Positions 1 to 9,850 of a stretch of DNA of 64,000 bases are shown piece after piece. The notes beneath the pieces were generated by a model that was not told the DNA's origin, ran no database searches, and was given only the letters and a program-made list of their open reading frames with translations. Position 1 is the stretch's first letter; each line of letters begins with the position of its first letter. The translations under genes were made by a program, and so were the position numbers. The stretch spans positions 39,874,501 to 39,938,500 of the forward strand of contig NW_024465885.1 in the NCBI RefSeq assembly GCF_017591425.1, in the 5' to 3' direction. This stretch comes from Ochotona curzoniae (lineage: Eukaryota; Chordata; Mammalia; Lagomorpha; Ochotonidae).

Positions 1-179
1 GCGTAATGCTCCTCCTGTGTGTCACTGACTTCTGATCTTATCTCTAAAAACACTGAATGTATTCAAAGCGATAATCAAATGGAAAATGTTGGTGACTTCA
101 AAAGAAAATATCACTGCCATCAACCACAAAATGGTCCTTTATCAGCTGCTTGGATTTGTGACTAAAAAAACAGAGCATC

Positions 180-800
180 TTGTTACCCTACAATCCAACT
201 TTTCTTTTTCATTTTACTTCTTTTTATTATTATAATTTTATGATACAGTTCCATTGGCCTTGGCATTTCCCTTATCTCCTCCCCAATTCTCAACCCCCAC
301 CACCGAGTTCCTCTATATCATTACTAAAATATAGTTCTTCATATACAGTCATATGTCCATTATTGTGGGCATGGACAATGGCAGAGAGTCTAGCATCCTA
401 TTGTCAAGATAGAGTTAACAGTTTCATTGGGAGTCCATCTTTAGTCTAGCATTAGAGATGCATACTGCATTGTATCCTCACATCTGGATATGACAGTCTC
501 CATTACACAGTTACTATACATCCTCTGAAATGAAAAGCTGTAATTCAAAATCAAAAACAGGAAGATAAGCAGAAATTTACAATGTCATGAAGTTAAATGA
601 CCTGTTACTAGATATGACAGTCTCCATTACATAGCTACTATACATCCCCTTAAATGAAAAGCCACGAAACAACATCAACAACAGGAAGAAAAAGGAAATT
701 AATAACATCATGAAGTTAAATAACATGCTACTGGATGACTAATGCATTACTGAAGAAATGAAAATCAAGAACCTTCTTGAAGAAAATGATTCTACTGCAC
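180..800 (-). repeat. Dispersed repeat A, probably the 3' end of a lagomorph LINE-1
   Basis: This stretch begins in T-rich sequence and then reads 'gatacagttccattggc', 'attgtgggcatggac' and 'tcattgggag'. The same order of motifs recurs near 45420-45780, so it is a dispersed repeat. The T-rich left edge fits a poly(A) tail read on the opposite strand, hence the minus orientation. A short unit starting 'gacagtctccattaca' occurs twice inside it (about 491 and 617), which suggests a small internal duplication. Assignment to an L1 3' UTR is inferred from its position beside L1 sequence on the same strand. Confidence 0.5.
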
Positions 801-879
801 GATCTATGAATCACTGAGGAATTTAGTGTGAAGAAAGTGTTTTGAAGAGATGAACCTAAAAAAAAAAAATCAAAATCTG

Positions 880-3218
880 TGAGATATAGTTTCCTCTGAT
901 CTTTGTTGAAATGTGTCTCCTCCAGACAATAAACAGATGGGTTTTGTTTTTTAATCCAGTCTAGTAATCTATGATGTTTGGTTGAACTTAAACCATTTAC
1001 ATTCTGAGTTTAATATGTATGGGTGGTAATTTGGTTCTGCCATTTTAGGAATGGGTTGTTCATTGGTTTAGTCTTCTATTGTCATTTTAGAGGGATGTTC
1101 TGCCTGTTTGCCTTTGGTTTTGGCAGGTGCTATTCCTCTTTGTCAAGAAAACATCTTGAAGTATCATTTGTAGGGCAGGTTTGGAAGAGGCAAAATTTTT
1201 TAACTTTTCTTTTACTGTGGAAGAATTTTATTTCAAATTCAAAGATGAAAGAAAGCTTTGCTGGATACATTATCCTAGGCCGACATTTTTTTTCTTTTAG
1301 AATCTGGAATATGTCACTCCATTCTCTTCTTGCCTGTAGAGTTTCCTGTGAGAGAGCTCCTGTGAGTTTAATTGGCATTCCATTATATGTCATTTGATTT
1401 TTTTCACGTGCACATTTAAGGATTTTTTCCTTATGTTCAGTTGAAGAGAGCTTGATGATAATGTGTCTTGGTGAAGATCGTTTTTGGCTAATGAGAGTTC
1501 TGTGCCCCTTCTGGATCTTGTTTCCTAATTCTTTCTCCAGATTAGGGAAATTTTCCTTGATTATTTCATTAAATACATTTGCAAACTCAGCTTCTCTTTC
1601 TGCACCTTCTGGGACTCCCATAACTCTTATATTTGGCCTCTTAATAGTGTCTTTCAATTCTTGAATACTTCTTTTGGCCTGATCCAGCTCTGCTTCCAGC
1701 TTTTTATTTGCTCCCCCCTGATGACAGGAAATATCTTCCAGTTCTGAGATTCTTTCTTCTGCTTGCTTCATTCTGCTTTGGAGGCTCGCCACTGTACTTT
1801 TAATTTGCTCCACTGTGTTCTTAATTTCTGATATACCAGCTTTGATTTGCTTTATTGCTTCCTTAAATTCTTTGAGTTCTTGCATGTGCTTCTCATTTTT
1901 TATCAGAATCTTTAAAATGAGTCTTATGGATTCTGTGTCTCCCATTTTCTCGATGTTTTCTTTAGTTAACTCTGAGGTTGGCAAAAGGTTTTACTCCTTT
2001 GCAGGGGAGTTTTCAGTAATATTCATTATGCCTTTGTCTCTTCTTTTGCTCTTGGTCATTGTACTTCTGGTTAGCAGAGTCTTCTCCTTGGGGCAGGTTT
2101 CTAAGCTGTGTCACCTTCAGGTCTACAATGCGACTTTACTGATTGCAGTTGGTACACAACTTTTTGCTTGCAGCCACTTGTGCCAAAACCTCCAGCGATT
2201 TCCAGGTCTGGGTTCTTATGTCAGATTTCCACTGTGCTCTCCACAACTCCAGCTCCTGGCTCACCAATCTCTACCTCCTGTGATACCGTGCCAAGATTGC
2301 ACCATTGTCTCTGCAACCTTTCTCCCACTTCCGGTTGGAGCAGGTCCCACGGTTAGAGAGACACCAGGTGTCCTATATAATTAGGTTGTTGGTGGCGCTG
2401 ATCTTGTGAGAATCTGTGGGATGTTAGGTCTGGGTGTCACACGGACCTATTTTGACCCGTACAATGCCACAGTTGGTATTATTTCCCTGTGGGACCAGTG
2501 CAATTCGCTGAACTCAGCAAGTTCTCCCGAGATCAGCACATGTGCAGTTCACTGTTGTCCCCTGCATTCCTAAAGCTTTTGCCACAGTGTACAAAATGGC
2601 ACCCGACGCACCACCACTACAGTTCTTGATCTACCGGCCGTCAGATCTGAGGACTACCTGGACCTGCCCCAGGTGGAACCCGTAGAATGCCACATTGCTG
2701 CAGTTCACTGAGTCAGAAATGAGTTTACTCCCAGCTCAGAGCATGCTCCATCCTTTCCCTTGCCCTTTCCTCCTTATGCAAAATGGCGCTCAATTCTGCT
2801 CTAGGGGGCTGACTGGGTTGTGAAATCCATCCTGTTCTCACACTGCCTGTCTGAGATCTTATGCTCTGTCTATGCTCCTGGTCAAATCAAAGGGACCAGC
2901 AGGACGGACAGTTCTTTGTCTGGGTTTACCTCCCAAACTCCCAGTGAAAGTCCCTTCCCACCTGGTTGCTGGTGGAGTTCTGGCTGCTGCTGGAGTTCAG
3001 ACTGTCATTAGCTGAATGCTGCTGGAGTATCAGTCACTGCAACACCACACCACTGTGCCCGCTGCTTTCCTGTGTCTGTTAGTCTCCAGGTACTCCCTCT
3101 GCTGTTGTTCTGTACTTTCCTATTTCCTGAAATATTTCCTCTCTGCTTCATCCTGATTAAATGTTTTTCAATCTGTTTAAATGTGTTCTTACCCTATTCT
3201 GCCATCTTGATTCTCCTC
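880..3218 (-). mobile_element. LINE-1 fragment with 5' UTR, ORF1 and the first part of ORF2
   Basis: Reading leftward on the minus strand, the element starts near 3218 with a 'caagatggcagaatag' type 5' end. It continues through a GC-richer 5' UTR (about 3215-2065), ORF1 (about 2058-1130) and the start of ORF2, whose endonuclease N-terminus lies near 880-1060. ORF2 then stops abruptly at an A-run (855-866) and the rest is missing. The sequence to the left resembles an L1 3' end, so this may be an internally deleted copy of the 'half-L1' type. It is old enough to carry a stop near the start of ORF1. Confidence 0.8.
1130..2058 (-). pseudogene. LINE-1 ORF1 protein (RNA-binding chaperone), disrupted
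   Basis: L1 ORF1p is the trimeric nucleic-acid chaperone that packages L1 RNA. The 284-codon open frame starting at 1984 shows a long heptad-rich coiled coil (about residues 25-115), then an RRM signature 'RPNIRVMGVPEG' (about residues 117-130), then the C-terminal domain with 'ETLQARREWSDIFQILKEK' and 'IMYPAKLSF'. The family's natural start lies upstream at about 2058 ('MTKSKRRDKG'). An in-frame TAA, just after 'SPAKE', separates that start from the long frame. The neighbouring copy at 3965 has CAA at the same place. The C-terminal tail is diverged. It is therefore a near-intact but non-autonomous ORF1. Confidence 0.8.
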
Positions 3219-4197
3219 AATTCTTGAATACTTTTTTTTAACTCAACCCAACTCTGTTTGTTTCTCCCTGGTAACAGGACGTATCTTCCAATTCTGAGAT
3301 TCTTTCTTTTGCTTCATTCATTCAATTTTGGAGACTCTCCACTATACTTTTTAATTTGTATTCTTCATTTCTTTTTTTTTAAAGATTTATTTTTATTATT
3401 TTTTTCATTGGAAAGGCAGATATACAGAGAGGAGAGACAGAGAGGAAGATCTTCCGTCCGATGATTCACTCCCCAAGTGAGCGCAACGGGCCGATACTAT
3501 GCCAATCCGAAGCCAGGAGCCTCTTCAGGGTCTCCCACGCGGGTGCAGGGTCCCAAAGCTTTGGGCCGTCCTCGTCTGCTTTCCCAGGCCACAGGCAGGG
3601 AGCTGGAAGGGAAGCGGGGCTGCCGGGATTAGAACCGGCGCCCATATGGGATCCCGGGCTTGCTAGGCGAGGACCTTTAACCACTTGCGCCACCGCGCCG
3701 GGCCCGTATTCTTCATTTCTAATGTATCAGCTTTCATTTGATTCATTTCCAGTGTGACATATTTTTTAAATTCCTTGAACACCTGCTTTACATGCTTCTC
3801 GTTGTTCATAAGAAGCTTTATAACAAGTGTTTTCAGTTCTGTACTCCCCATTTTATTGATGTATTCCTCAGTTAACTCTGAGGTTGGCAAAGGGTTTTGC
3901 TCCTTTGCAGGGTAGTCTTCAGTAATATTCGTTGTGCCTTTGTCTCTTCTTTTTCTCTTGGTCATTGTACTTCTGGTTATCAGATTCTTCTATTTGGGCC
4001 AAGTTTCTAAGCTGTGTCACTCATAGGTCTACAATTCAATTTAATTATTGTGCTTGGTACACAGCTGTTTGTTTGCAGTTACTTGTGCCACTCCCTGTAG
4101 CGAGTTCCAAGTCTGGGTTCTGATGTTAGACTCCCACCATGGTCTCTGTAACCCCAGCTCCTAACTCAGCAGTCTCCATGCTGCTAAGGTGCCAATT
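3219..4197 (-). mobile_element. Second LINE-1 fragment (5' UTR edge and ORF1 N-terminus), split by a SINE
   Basis: This is a second partial L1 in the same orientation. It holds a short piece of 5' UTR (about 4197-3966) and the ORF1 N-terminus from an ATG at 3965 ('MTKRKRRDKG'). That frame stays open through the position where the first copy has a stop. It is interrupted after about 85 codons by a CSINE (3373-3705), resumes to about 3219, and ends exactly where the first L1 5' end begins. The break corresponds to ORF1 sequence near 1653 in the other copy. Either one L1 landed in the other or a local duplication occurred. Confidence 0.75.
3373..3705 (-). mobile_element. Young CSINE with perfect 15-bp target-site duplication
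   Basis: Full-length lagomorph tRNA-derived SINE in minus orientation. Its T-rich tail is at the left and its CpG-rich head at the right. RNA polymerase III promoter boxes are readable on the minus strand: an A-box at 3692-3681 and a B-box 'ggttctaatcc' at 3636-3626. The flanks gtattcttcatttct (3358-3372 and 3706-3720) are identical. The many surviving CpGs and the perfect duplication make it the youngest-looking SINE here. It sits inside the second L1 ORF1. Confidence 0.93.
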
Positions 4198-4733
4198 TGG
4201 GGGGTCTTCTATCCAACAGGCCAAGAAGTTAAAAAATCACTCTACCTCTGAAAATTAAAGAAGTGTGGTGACTGTGCTCATCTGCAGCAGAAACATTGGA
4301 AATAAACTTGTGATGAAGAATGTCTGTTTATTTGAGAGAAGTCTCAGGCTTATATAGGAGAAGGGGGCAGGCAGAAGAGTGGTCCTGACAATACTTGCAC
4401 CTGACGACAATGTTGTGACTGGCTAACAGATATGTCTATCTATCTGGACCCTCCAATGAAATTAAAGATTACCAAGCACAGGAAATTGTATTTTAGTGCA
4501 GACTTGTTACCTATTGAAAGGCAGGATGAGTGTAACATTCGACTTCCCAGAGTTGTTTACAAAGGAAGCCCTAGCAGAGAAGGAAAGAGAAACTGGTGTG
4601 CAGCCCATAGCTCTTGTTGCTTGCCCAGTGAACAGGCCATGTTGGGTACTGTTGCCCAAGGGCACAATGTGCCTTATGCCTATGGCCTCCCACATGGAAT
4701 AGGCAGGCGGAAATCCAGGGGTGATCTCCCACA
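4198..4733 (-). mobile_element. Probable solo LTR of an endogenous retrovirus
   Basis: On the minus strand the stretch reads like an LTR. It could start TGTGGGAG (4733) and end CCCCCCA (4198). A TATA-like ctatataag lies at 4357-4349 and an AATAAA at 4332-4327, a U3/R arrangement. The right boundary is a guess from the TG...CA ends, and I could not match a target-site duplication. No gag, pol or env sequence follows on either side and the left flank is L1, so it is best read as a solo LTR. The family is not recognised. Confidence 0.5.
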
Positions 4734-5468
4734 TCCATTGACTTCCTTCCATGGAGAGTGAGGATTTGGCTCTCTTTATCTGCACCCTCATGCTGTGATG
4801 CACAGGCATCCTTCCTATGTCACCCACTTTGAATAGTGTAGTTTTGATTTGATCAGTATTCCTAATGATAATGATATGTACATTAGTTAGTTCATGTGTA
4901 TGCTGTTCAGTTTTATTTTAGTATATGTTTAGCCCTGTCCCTGCAGTTCATATTTGTGTCTTTTTTCACTCTCTGTACTCATCACTAATTCAACAGCAAA
5001 AGGCCTTAAACCAGTTCAATACCCTAACCACTTTCTCTTGCTACTAGAGCCATTTCTGTGGACTTCAGAGTGGCTCCCATGGGACATGGGAATAGACTGT
5101 CTTTTCCTCTAGCATACAGGATAATCTCTGATTTTCTTTCAACTTTTTCCCCATGATTGTAAAAAGTCACTTTTACTCTTGCTTGTGTGAGATCTACTTG
5201 TTTCACATATTCCATACAGGCTTTTACTCGTTTATCTAAGTAACTTTCCACAGTAAAAAAATTACAGGGCATAAACATTTTAAAGAGACCTCAAGACTAA
5301 GATTTGATTGACAGTTTTATCAGGTTTAGAACTCTGGATTGGAAATAATTTTTCTCTTAGTATTTTAAGAGTATTCTAAGATTAGATCAATTTCTTTCTG
5401 TTTTCCAAAGTTGTTATTGGAGAACTCCAAAACATTTCTTTTCTTTTTTTAAAACATAGCAACTTCTC
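4734..5468. other. Unassigned stretch
   Basis: AT-rich single-copy-looking sequence with only short chance open frames. I see no recognisable repeat, exon or RNA gene. The first part may belong to the LTR on its left if that element is longer than called. Confidence 0.4.
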
Positions 5469-6165
5469 TCTTTTTTTTGCTTTTAAGATTTATTTTATTT
5501 CCTTGAGAGGAGGAGTTACAGAGAGACACAGTGGGAGACATGGAGAGAGGTGTTTCAACAGCTGGTTCACTTGTCAAATAGTTGCAATGGCCAGGAATGG
5601 GCTAAGACAAATCCAGGAGTTTTTCTGAGTCTGCAAGATGAGTACAGGGGCCTAAGAACTTGGGCTGTCTCCTTCTCCTCTTCCTGTTCCTTCCTTTCCT
5701 TTCTAAGATTTTATTTATCATTTTTATTGAAAGGCATATTTACAGACGGAGAGACAGAGACAAAAACCTTCCACTCACTGGTTCACTCTCCAAATGGCTG
5801 CAATGACCAGAGATGAGCTGATCCAAAGTCAGGAGCCAGAAGCTTCTTCTGGGAGTCCCAAATAGGTGCAAAGTCTCAAGGCTTTGGATCATTCTCCACT
5901 GTTTTCCCAGATCACAAACAGGGAGTTGGATGGGAAGTGGAGTAGCCAGGGCGTGAACTGTTGCCCAAATGAAATGTCAGTATTTGCAAGGATAGGATTT
6001 ATCCACTAGGCCATTGTACCAGGTTGGGCCATCTTCTGTTTCTTCCCCTGGCACATTAGCAAGGAGCTAGATCAGATATGGAGCATTTAGGACTCAAGTC
6101 TGGCATCCATATAGGATGCTAGTGTGCTAGGCAGTGGCTTAACCTGCTGTATCAAAGTGCTGGTC
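5469..6165 (-). mobile_element. Older CSINE split by a younger CSINE
   Basis: The outer copy occupies about 5469-5700 and 6026-6165 in minus orientation. The left part runs from a T-rich tail to 'aacttgggctgtctcc'. The right part resumes at 'gggccatcttctg' and ends at a diverged head. Its tail is of the older 'gagttacagagag' form. The insert between the two halves is a second CSINE in the same orientation. Confidence 0.75.
5701..6028 (-). mobile_element. CSINE nested inside an older CSINE
   Basis: Minus-strand CSINE with 'aaggcatatttacagacgg' near the tail, the conserved 'gggagtcccaaataggtgcaaag' region partly diverged, and a head ending 'ccattgtaccaggttggg'. It interrupts the outer SINE in the 'cttgggcc' segment. 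A long imperfect duplication of that segment ('gggctgtctcctt' and 'gggccatcttctg') may be the target-site duplication. Confidence 0.75.
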
Positions 6166-6209
6166 TCTCCAAAGGCATTTCAGATGATTGCTTCTTTTAA
6201 GATCTTTTT

Positions 6210-7020
6210 TTAATGTGTTATTTTTGTGGTTGGTATTTTTCTATTTTTTTAAAGTATTATTCTATTTTGATAATCTTAACATAGTTGATTAGGGCACAAA
6301 GGTTCAAGGGCTACAAGAAAGGGGCAAGACTATTGTCTCCACATTCTCTCTCTTTTTTCTCTATCTGGGATAAGGAGGGAGATAAAGGGAGAAGCCCCAC
6401 CCAGCGTCCCACCCATCCCATGTCCCCAATGTGGAGCATGCTCAAGTGGTTCAACAGTTCTGAATTGCCACCAAGTTTGCCATTCCATGCACCATAAAAT
6501 CTCTCCAGAATCTACTGGCTGATATAATCCACCTTAGAGTCTCTGTTTGCCCAAATTTTCACTGCCAACACATGGCTGGGGTAGGTGATCGATTTGTTCT
6601 GTTCTCCGTCCTCTGTTGTGGTGCTAGGTGTCCTCTGCAGGTTCCGATGGACTGTCGTATCCTTCATGTGCACCTGGATATGCTGTCTACAAATCCACCT
6701 GAGCCTCTGAGGAGGCTCAGCTTTGACACATGCACTTTGACCATGCAACCTGCACTTCTTTTCATGGTTGGGGTTCTGAGAACAGCAGTTCAGTTGGAGT
6801 GATCCCCAAAGAAACTTTGTCTGAAGTGACCCCAGACCTAATTCTTGTGTGTACATACCTGTACAGGGTCTGGCACAGTCTGTCATCCCAATCAGCTTAT
6901 GCACATGCTGGTGATTGTGATTGCTGGGTCAGTTCTGTTTTCAGCCCTGTCTTTCATAGACACCAATGGGAGTTGCAGTCCAGCCTGATTCTGTCCACCA
7001 TGAATTGTTTTGATTAACTA
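6210..7020 (-). repeat. Dispersed repeat B, probably LINE-1 3' region
   Basis: The stretch shares an ordered set of motifs with 42965-43725: 'catagttgattagggcac', 'gagaagccccacccag', 'gctcaagtggtt', 'ctgccaacacatggctg', 'gatccccaaagaaactttg' and 'ttgcagtccagcctg'. The two copies are collinear over about 750 bp, so this is a dispersed element and not unique sequence. A T-rich left edge suggests minus orientation. I believe it is a lagomorph L1 3' UTR, but an LTR or other non-coding element is possible. The open frames in it are non-coding. Confidence 0.55.
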
Positions 7021-7390
7021 TTACCAGACCAACTCTGTTGTATTTATCCATTTCTTAGGAGCTGAGTTGTAGATGAATTGCTGAAGATCATATGGTTGAT
7101 GGATGAAGAAGGCAGTTCTGAAATCCAGGCCTCATTCTAGGCTTAACTAGTAAGCAGGATCATATTGTCTACTTTCATGCTTTCTGGTCCACTCTGATGT
7201 CTGTGTAGGACATTGTTTAAGTCCCACATACAACCGGCTTCCAGGCCCTTGGTTCAGGTGAGTGGAATTGCTACTCAGCTCCCAGTGAGCTGGGCACGAC
7301 TAACCAAAAAGGCTATTGTTGCTGCAAAAGAGGATGCCAGTAACAGAAAGAGGGGGAGACAAGGGGAAACCTCACTCAGAAAACATTGTC
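7021..7390. other. Unassigned stretch
   Basis: No gene or recognisable repeat between dispersed repeat B and the next SINE. It could be a further part of repeat B. Confidence 0.35.
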
Positions 7391-7723
7391 TGGGGCCCAA
7401 TGTGGTAGTCTATTGGTTAAAGTCCTCACCTTGCCACCACCAGGATCTCATATGGGTGCCAGTTTTGTCCCAGCAGCCCTGCTTTCCATCCAGCTCCCTG
7501 ATTTTGGCCTGGGGAAGCAGTCGAGGATGGTCCAAAGCTTTGGGACCATGCACTCGTGTGGGAAACCTGGAAGAAGTTCCTGGCTCCTGGTTTTGGATCG
7601 GCGCAGCACCGGTCATTGCAGTCATTTGGGGAGTGAATCAGTGGAGGGAAGATCTTCCTCTCTGTCTCTCCTCATCTCTATATATCTGACTTTGCAATAA
7701 AAATAAAAATAAATTTTTTTTAA
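7391..7723 (+). mobile_element. CSINE, younger type
   Basis: Plus-strand full-length CSINE. The head 'ggggcccaatgtggtagtct' is followed by a B-box-like segment near 'gggtgccagttttgtccc', the body 'ccatccagctccctg', and the tail 'tatatctgactttgcaata' with an A-rich end. Open frames of 158 and 104 codons across it are SINE-derived and non-coding. Confidence 0.9.
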
Positions 7724-8794
7724 AAGTTTATAAGAAGACTGTATGTAGTTTTGTGGTTTCACTTATTTAACTAGCAGGATTATCAGACTTGTCTAAGATA
7801 TTTCTATGTATTTTTTCCCTTTTAAATGAATATTCACTGCTCAAAAGGTAGTCTTGTTGGGGGTGAAGGAATTACATTTGGTCAAGTTTCTTAACTGCTA
7901 AGTGTCAGGAAACAGTAAAAAGAAACATATTAGAAGATATTATGGGAAAGAAAATAGAAAAAAGTAAGTGCAAAGATAATTACAGACTTTTTAAAATATA
8001 AAACACACAGTGTCTTACTATAAATTTGGACCTTGGTTTAAAAATACAGAGTAAAATGATAAAATACAATGTTTGCGACCAAACTGGCAATTTGAATGCT
8101 ATCTAATAGATGAATGACATTGTGGAATTAATGTACTTTGGTGTGATAGTGCTGTTTGATTGCATTAAAAGAGGGAGTGCCCTTGGATTTTGGGAGTATG
8201 CATTGGGATATTTACAGATGATAAGAAATCCATGTTTTTCCTAGGATAACATTAAGAAGATAAAGTAAATCTATCTTTATTCCAATAACAAATTGTAGGA
8301 CTTGTTTTTACTCCTTCTTGAAGATTATGTTTTTAAGAAAGTTGTAGATGTTTAAATACAAGATAATATAATTTTCTCATACAGTCATGTACATTAAAGA
8401 AATTTTTGTTTTCTCTCCAAGAGCCTAATGTCTAAGTTTTATAGAGACAGAGACACCCTTGCCAAATCTAATTTAATCAACTGTAAGTGATAAATCAAAT
8501 AGTATAAAACCGTTTAAACTTCTAGATAACCAAGTTGAGAACAATGGCTACATAGCACATTATTTCAGCTTTGAAGAAGCCAAGCTTTGTGCTTGTTTGC
8601 TGACTACATGAAGTGTCCAAAAACTGTGGACCTCAAGTAAACTCTGTCTCACTGTCTGTATTAGTGTGGCTCTTAGTAACTGAACAATATCAACAACAAA
8701 ATACTATTTGGTGACGTTTGGAGATTTGAAGAAATGCTGTTTACTGTTTGCGATTTATTTTGATACAACAAAGTATATATATTTTACTATCTTA
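7724..8794. other. Unassigned AT-rich stretch
   Basis: Very AT-rich sequence with no long open frame, no splice-flanked exon that I recognise and no named repeat. Confidence 0.4.
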
Positions 8795-9082
8795 AAAATT
8801 TTGTTTATTTTTATTTTGTTTTAAGAAGAGAGAAAGAAAGAGACTCTCACTTGTTGGTTTACTCCTCCAATGTCCATCAAGACCTGGATCTGGATCATGA
8901 AGAATCCAGGAGCCTGGATGTCAATGCATGTCTCCCACGTGCATGCCACCTAAGCTTTTATCTGTATTTTCGGGGTTGCACCATCAGTGGGAGCTGTAAT
9001 TGGGAGAGTTGGCAGAACTCAAACTCTGGATGCAGGTTTCCTAGGTTGTGTTTTAACTGCTGTACCAAACACTCACACCTAT
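8795..9082 (-). mobile_element. Diverged CSINE
   Basis: Minus-strand SINE with the tail 'tttattttgttttaagaagagagaaag', a mid-section 'aatccaggagcctggatgtc...tctcccacgtgcatgcc' and a head ending 'gctgtaccaaacactcac'. It is heavily diverged, consistent with an older cohort. Confidence 0.7.
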
Positions 9083-9210
9083 TTACTGTTTTCATAAATG
9101 AACTTTCACAGAGTCCTTTCATCCATTTGCATTTCTTCAGTGGGTGCTTTCAATCTAGAAAATCAAAATGAGTAATTTTTTCAGAGACTGTGGCTTGCCA
9201 AATCCGAAAC

Positions 9211-9480
9211 ATTTTTTTTAAAAGATTTATTTATTTCTATTGGAAAAGCAGATATACAGAGAGGAGGAGAGACAGAGAGGAAGATCTTCTGTCTGCTGAT
9301 TTCATACCCCAAGCTGTTGCAATGGCTGGAGCTGAACCAATCTGAAGCCAGGAGCAAGGAGCTGCTTCCAGGTTTCCCACGTGGGTGGATGGTCCCAAGG
9401 CTTTGGGCTGTCCTCTACTGTTTTCCCAGGCCACAAGCAGGGAGCTGGATGGGAAGCGGGACTGCTGGTATTAGAACCAC
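9211..9480 (-). mobile_element. CSINE, younger type, head truncated
   Basis: Minus-strand CSINE with tail 'cagatatacagagaggagg' and body 'ggccacaagcagggagctgg'. It ends at 'attagaaccaca', which is the B-box region, so the tRNA-like head beyond it is missing. Confidence 0.85.
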
Positions 9481-9524
9481 ACACGCGGCATTCACACACT
9501 TCAGGAAGAAGTGCAGCCTAGCCA

Positions 9525-9850
9525 GAATGGCCCCCAATAACTCCCACCAGGTCCAGCCCCAGCCCTGGTTCCTGTGCATGCTGGCATGTGCAGCATACTG
9601 GTTCAGTTGGTCCTGCATCCCATTTGGCTCCTGTACACACCAATGGGTATTGCAGTCTAACTTAGTCTGACCCCATTATCCAGCCCACACATATGTTGGT
9701 GGGTGCTACCACCTATCCAGCCAGGCCTGCCCCTAGTTTTTCATGCTTACTGGCCGGGACTGAAGGCCATTAGCGCTGTGCCCACAGTTTCCCTACTAGA
9801 CCCATTCCCAGTCCCAGAACTTGCATTTTCCAGGCTAACTAAAGTTCTGC
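9525..9850 (-). repeat. Fragment related to dispersed repeat B
   Basis: The segment 'cccccaataactcccaccagg' matches 'cccacaataacccccaccagg' at the right-hand part of the repeat B copy near 43645. Weaker similarity follows ('ccagttctt', 'gcagtctaac'). It may represent the portion of repeat B beyond the end of the other two copies. Confidence 0.4.

Noticed and set aside
3626..3692. tRNA-like promoter boxes as a tRNA gene
   Set aside because: They are the A and B boxes of a CSINE head; no cloverleaf or anticodon arm is complete.
7213..7689. 158-codon plus-strand open frame
   Set aside because: Its second half is the CSINE at 7391-7723 and the first half is anonymous sequence.
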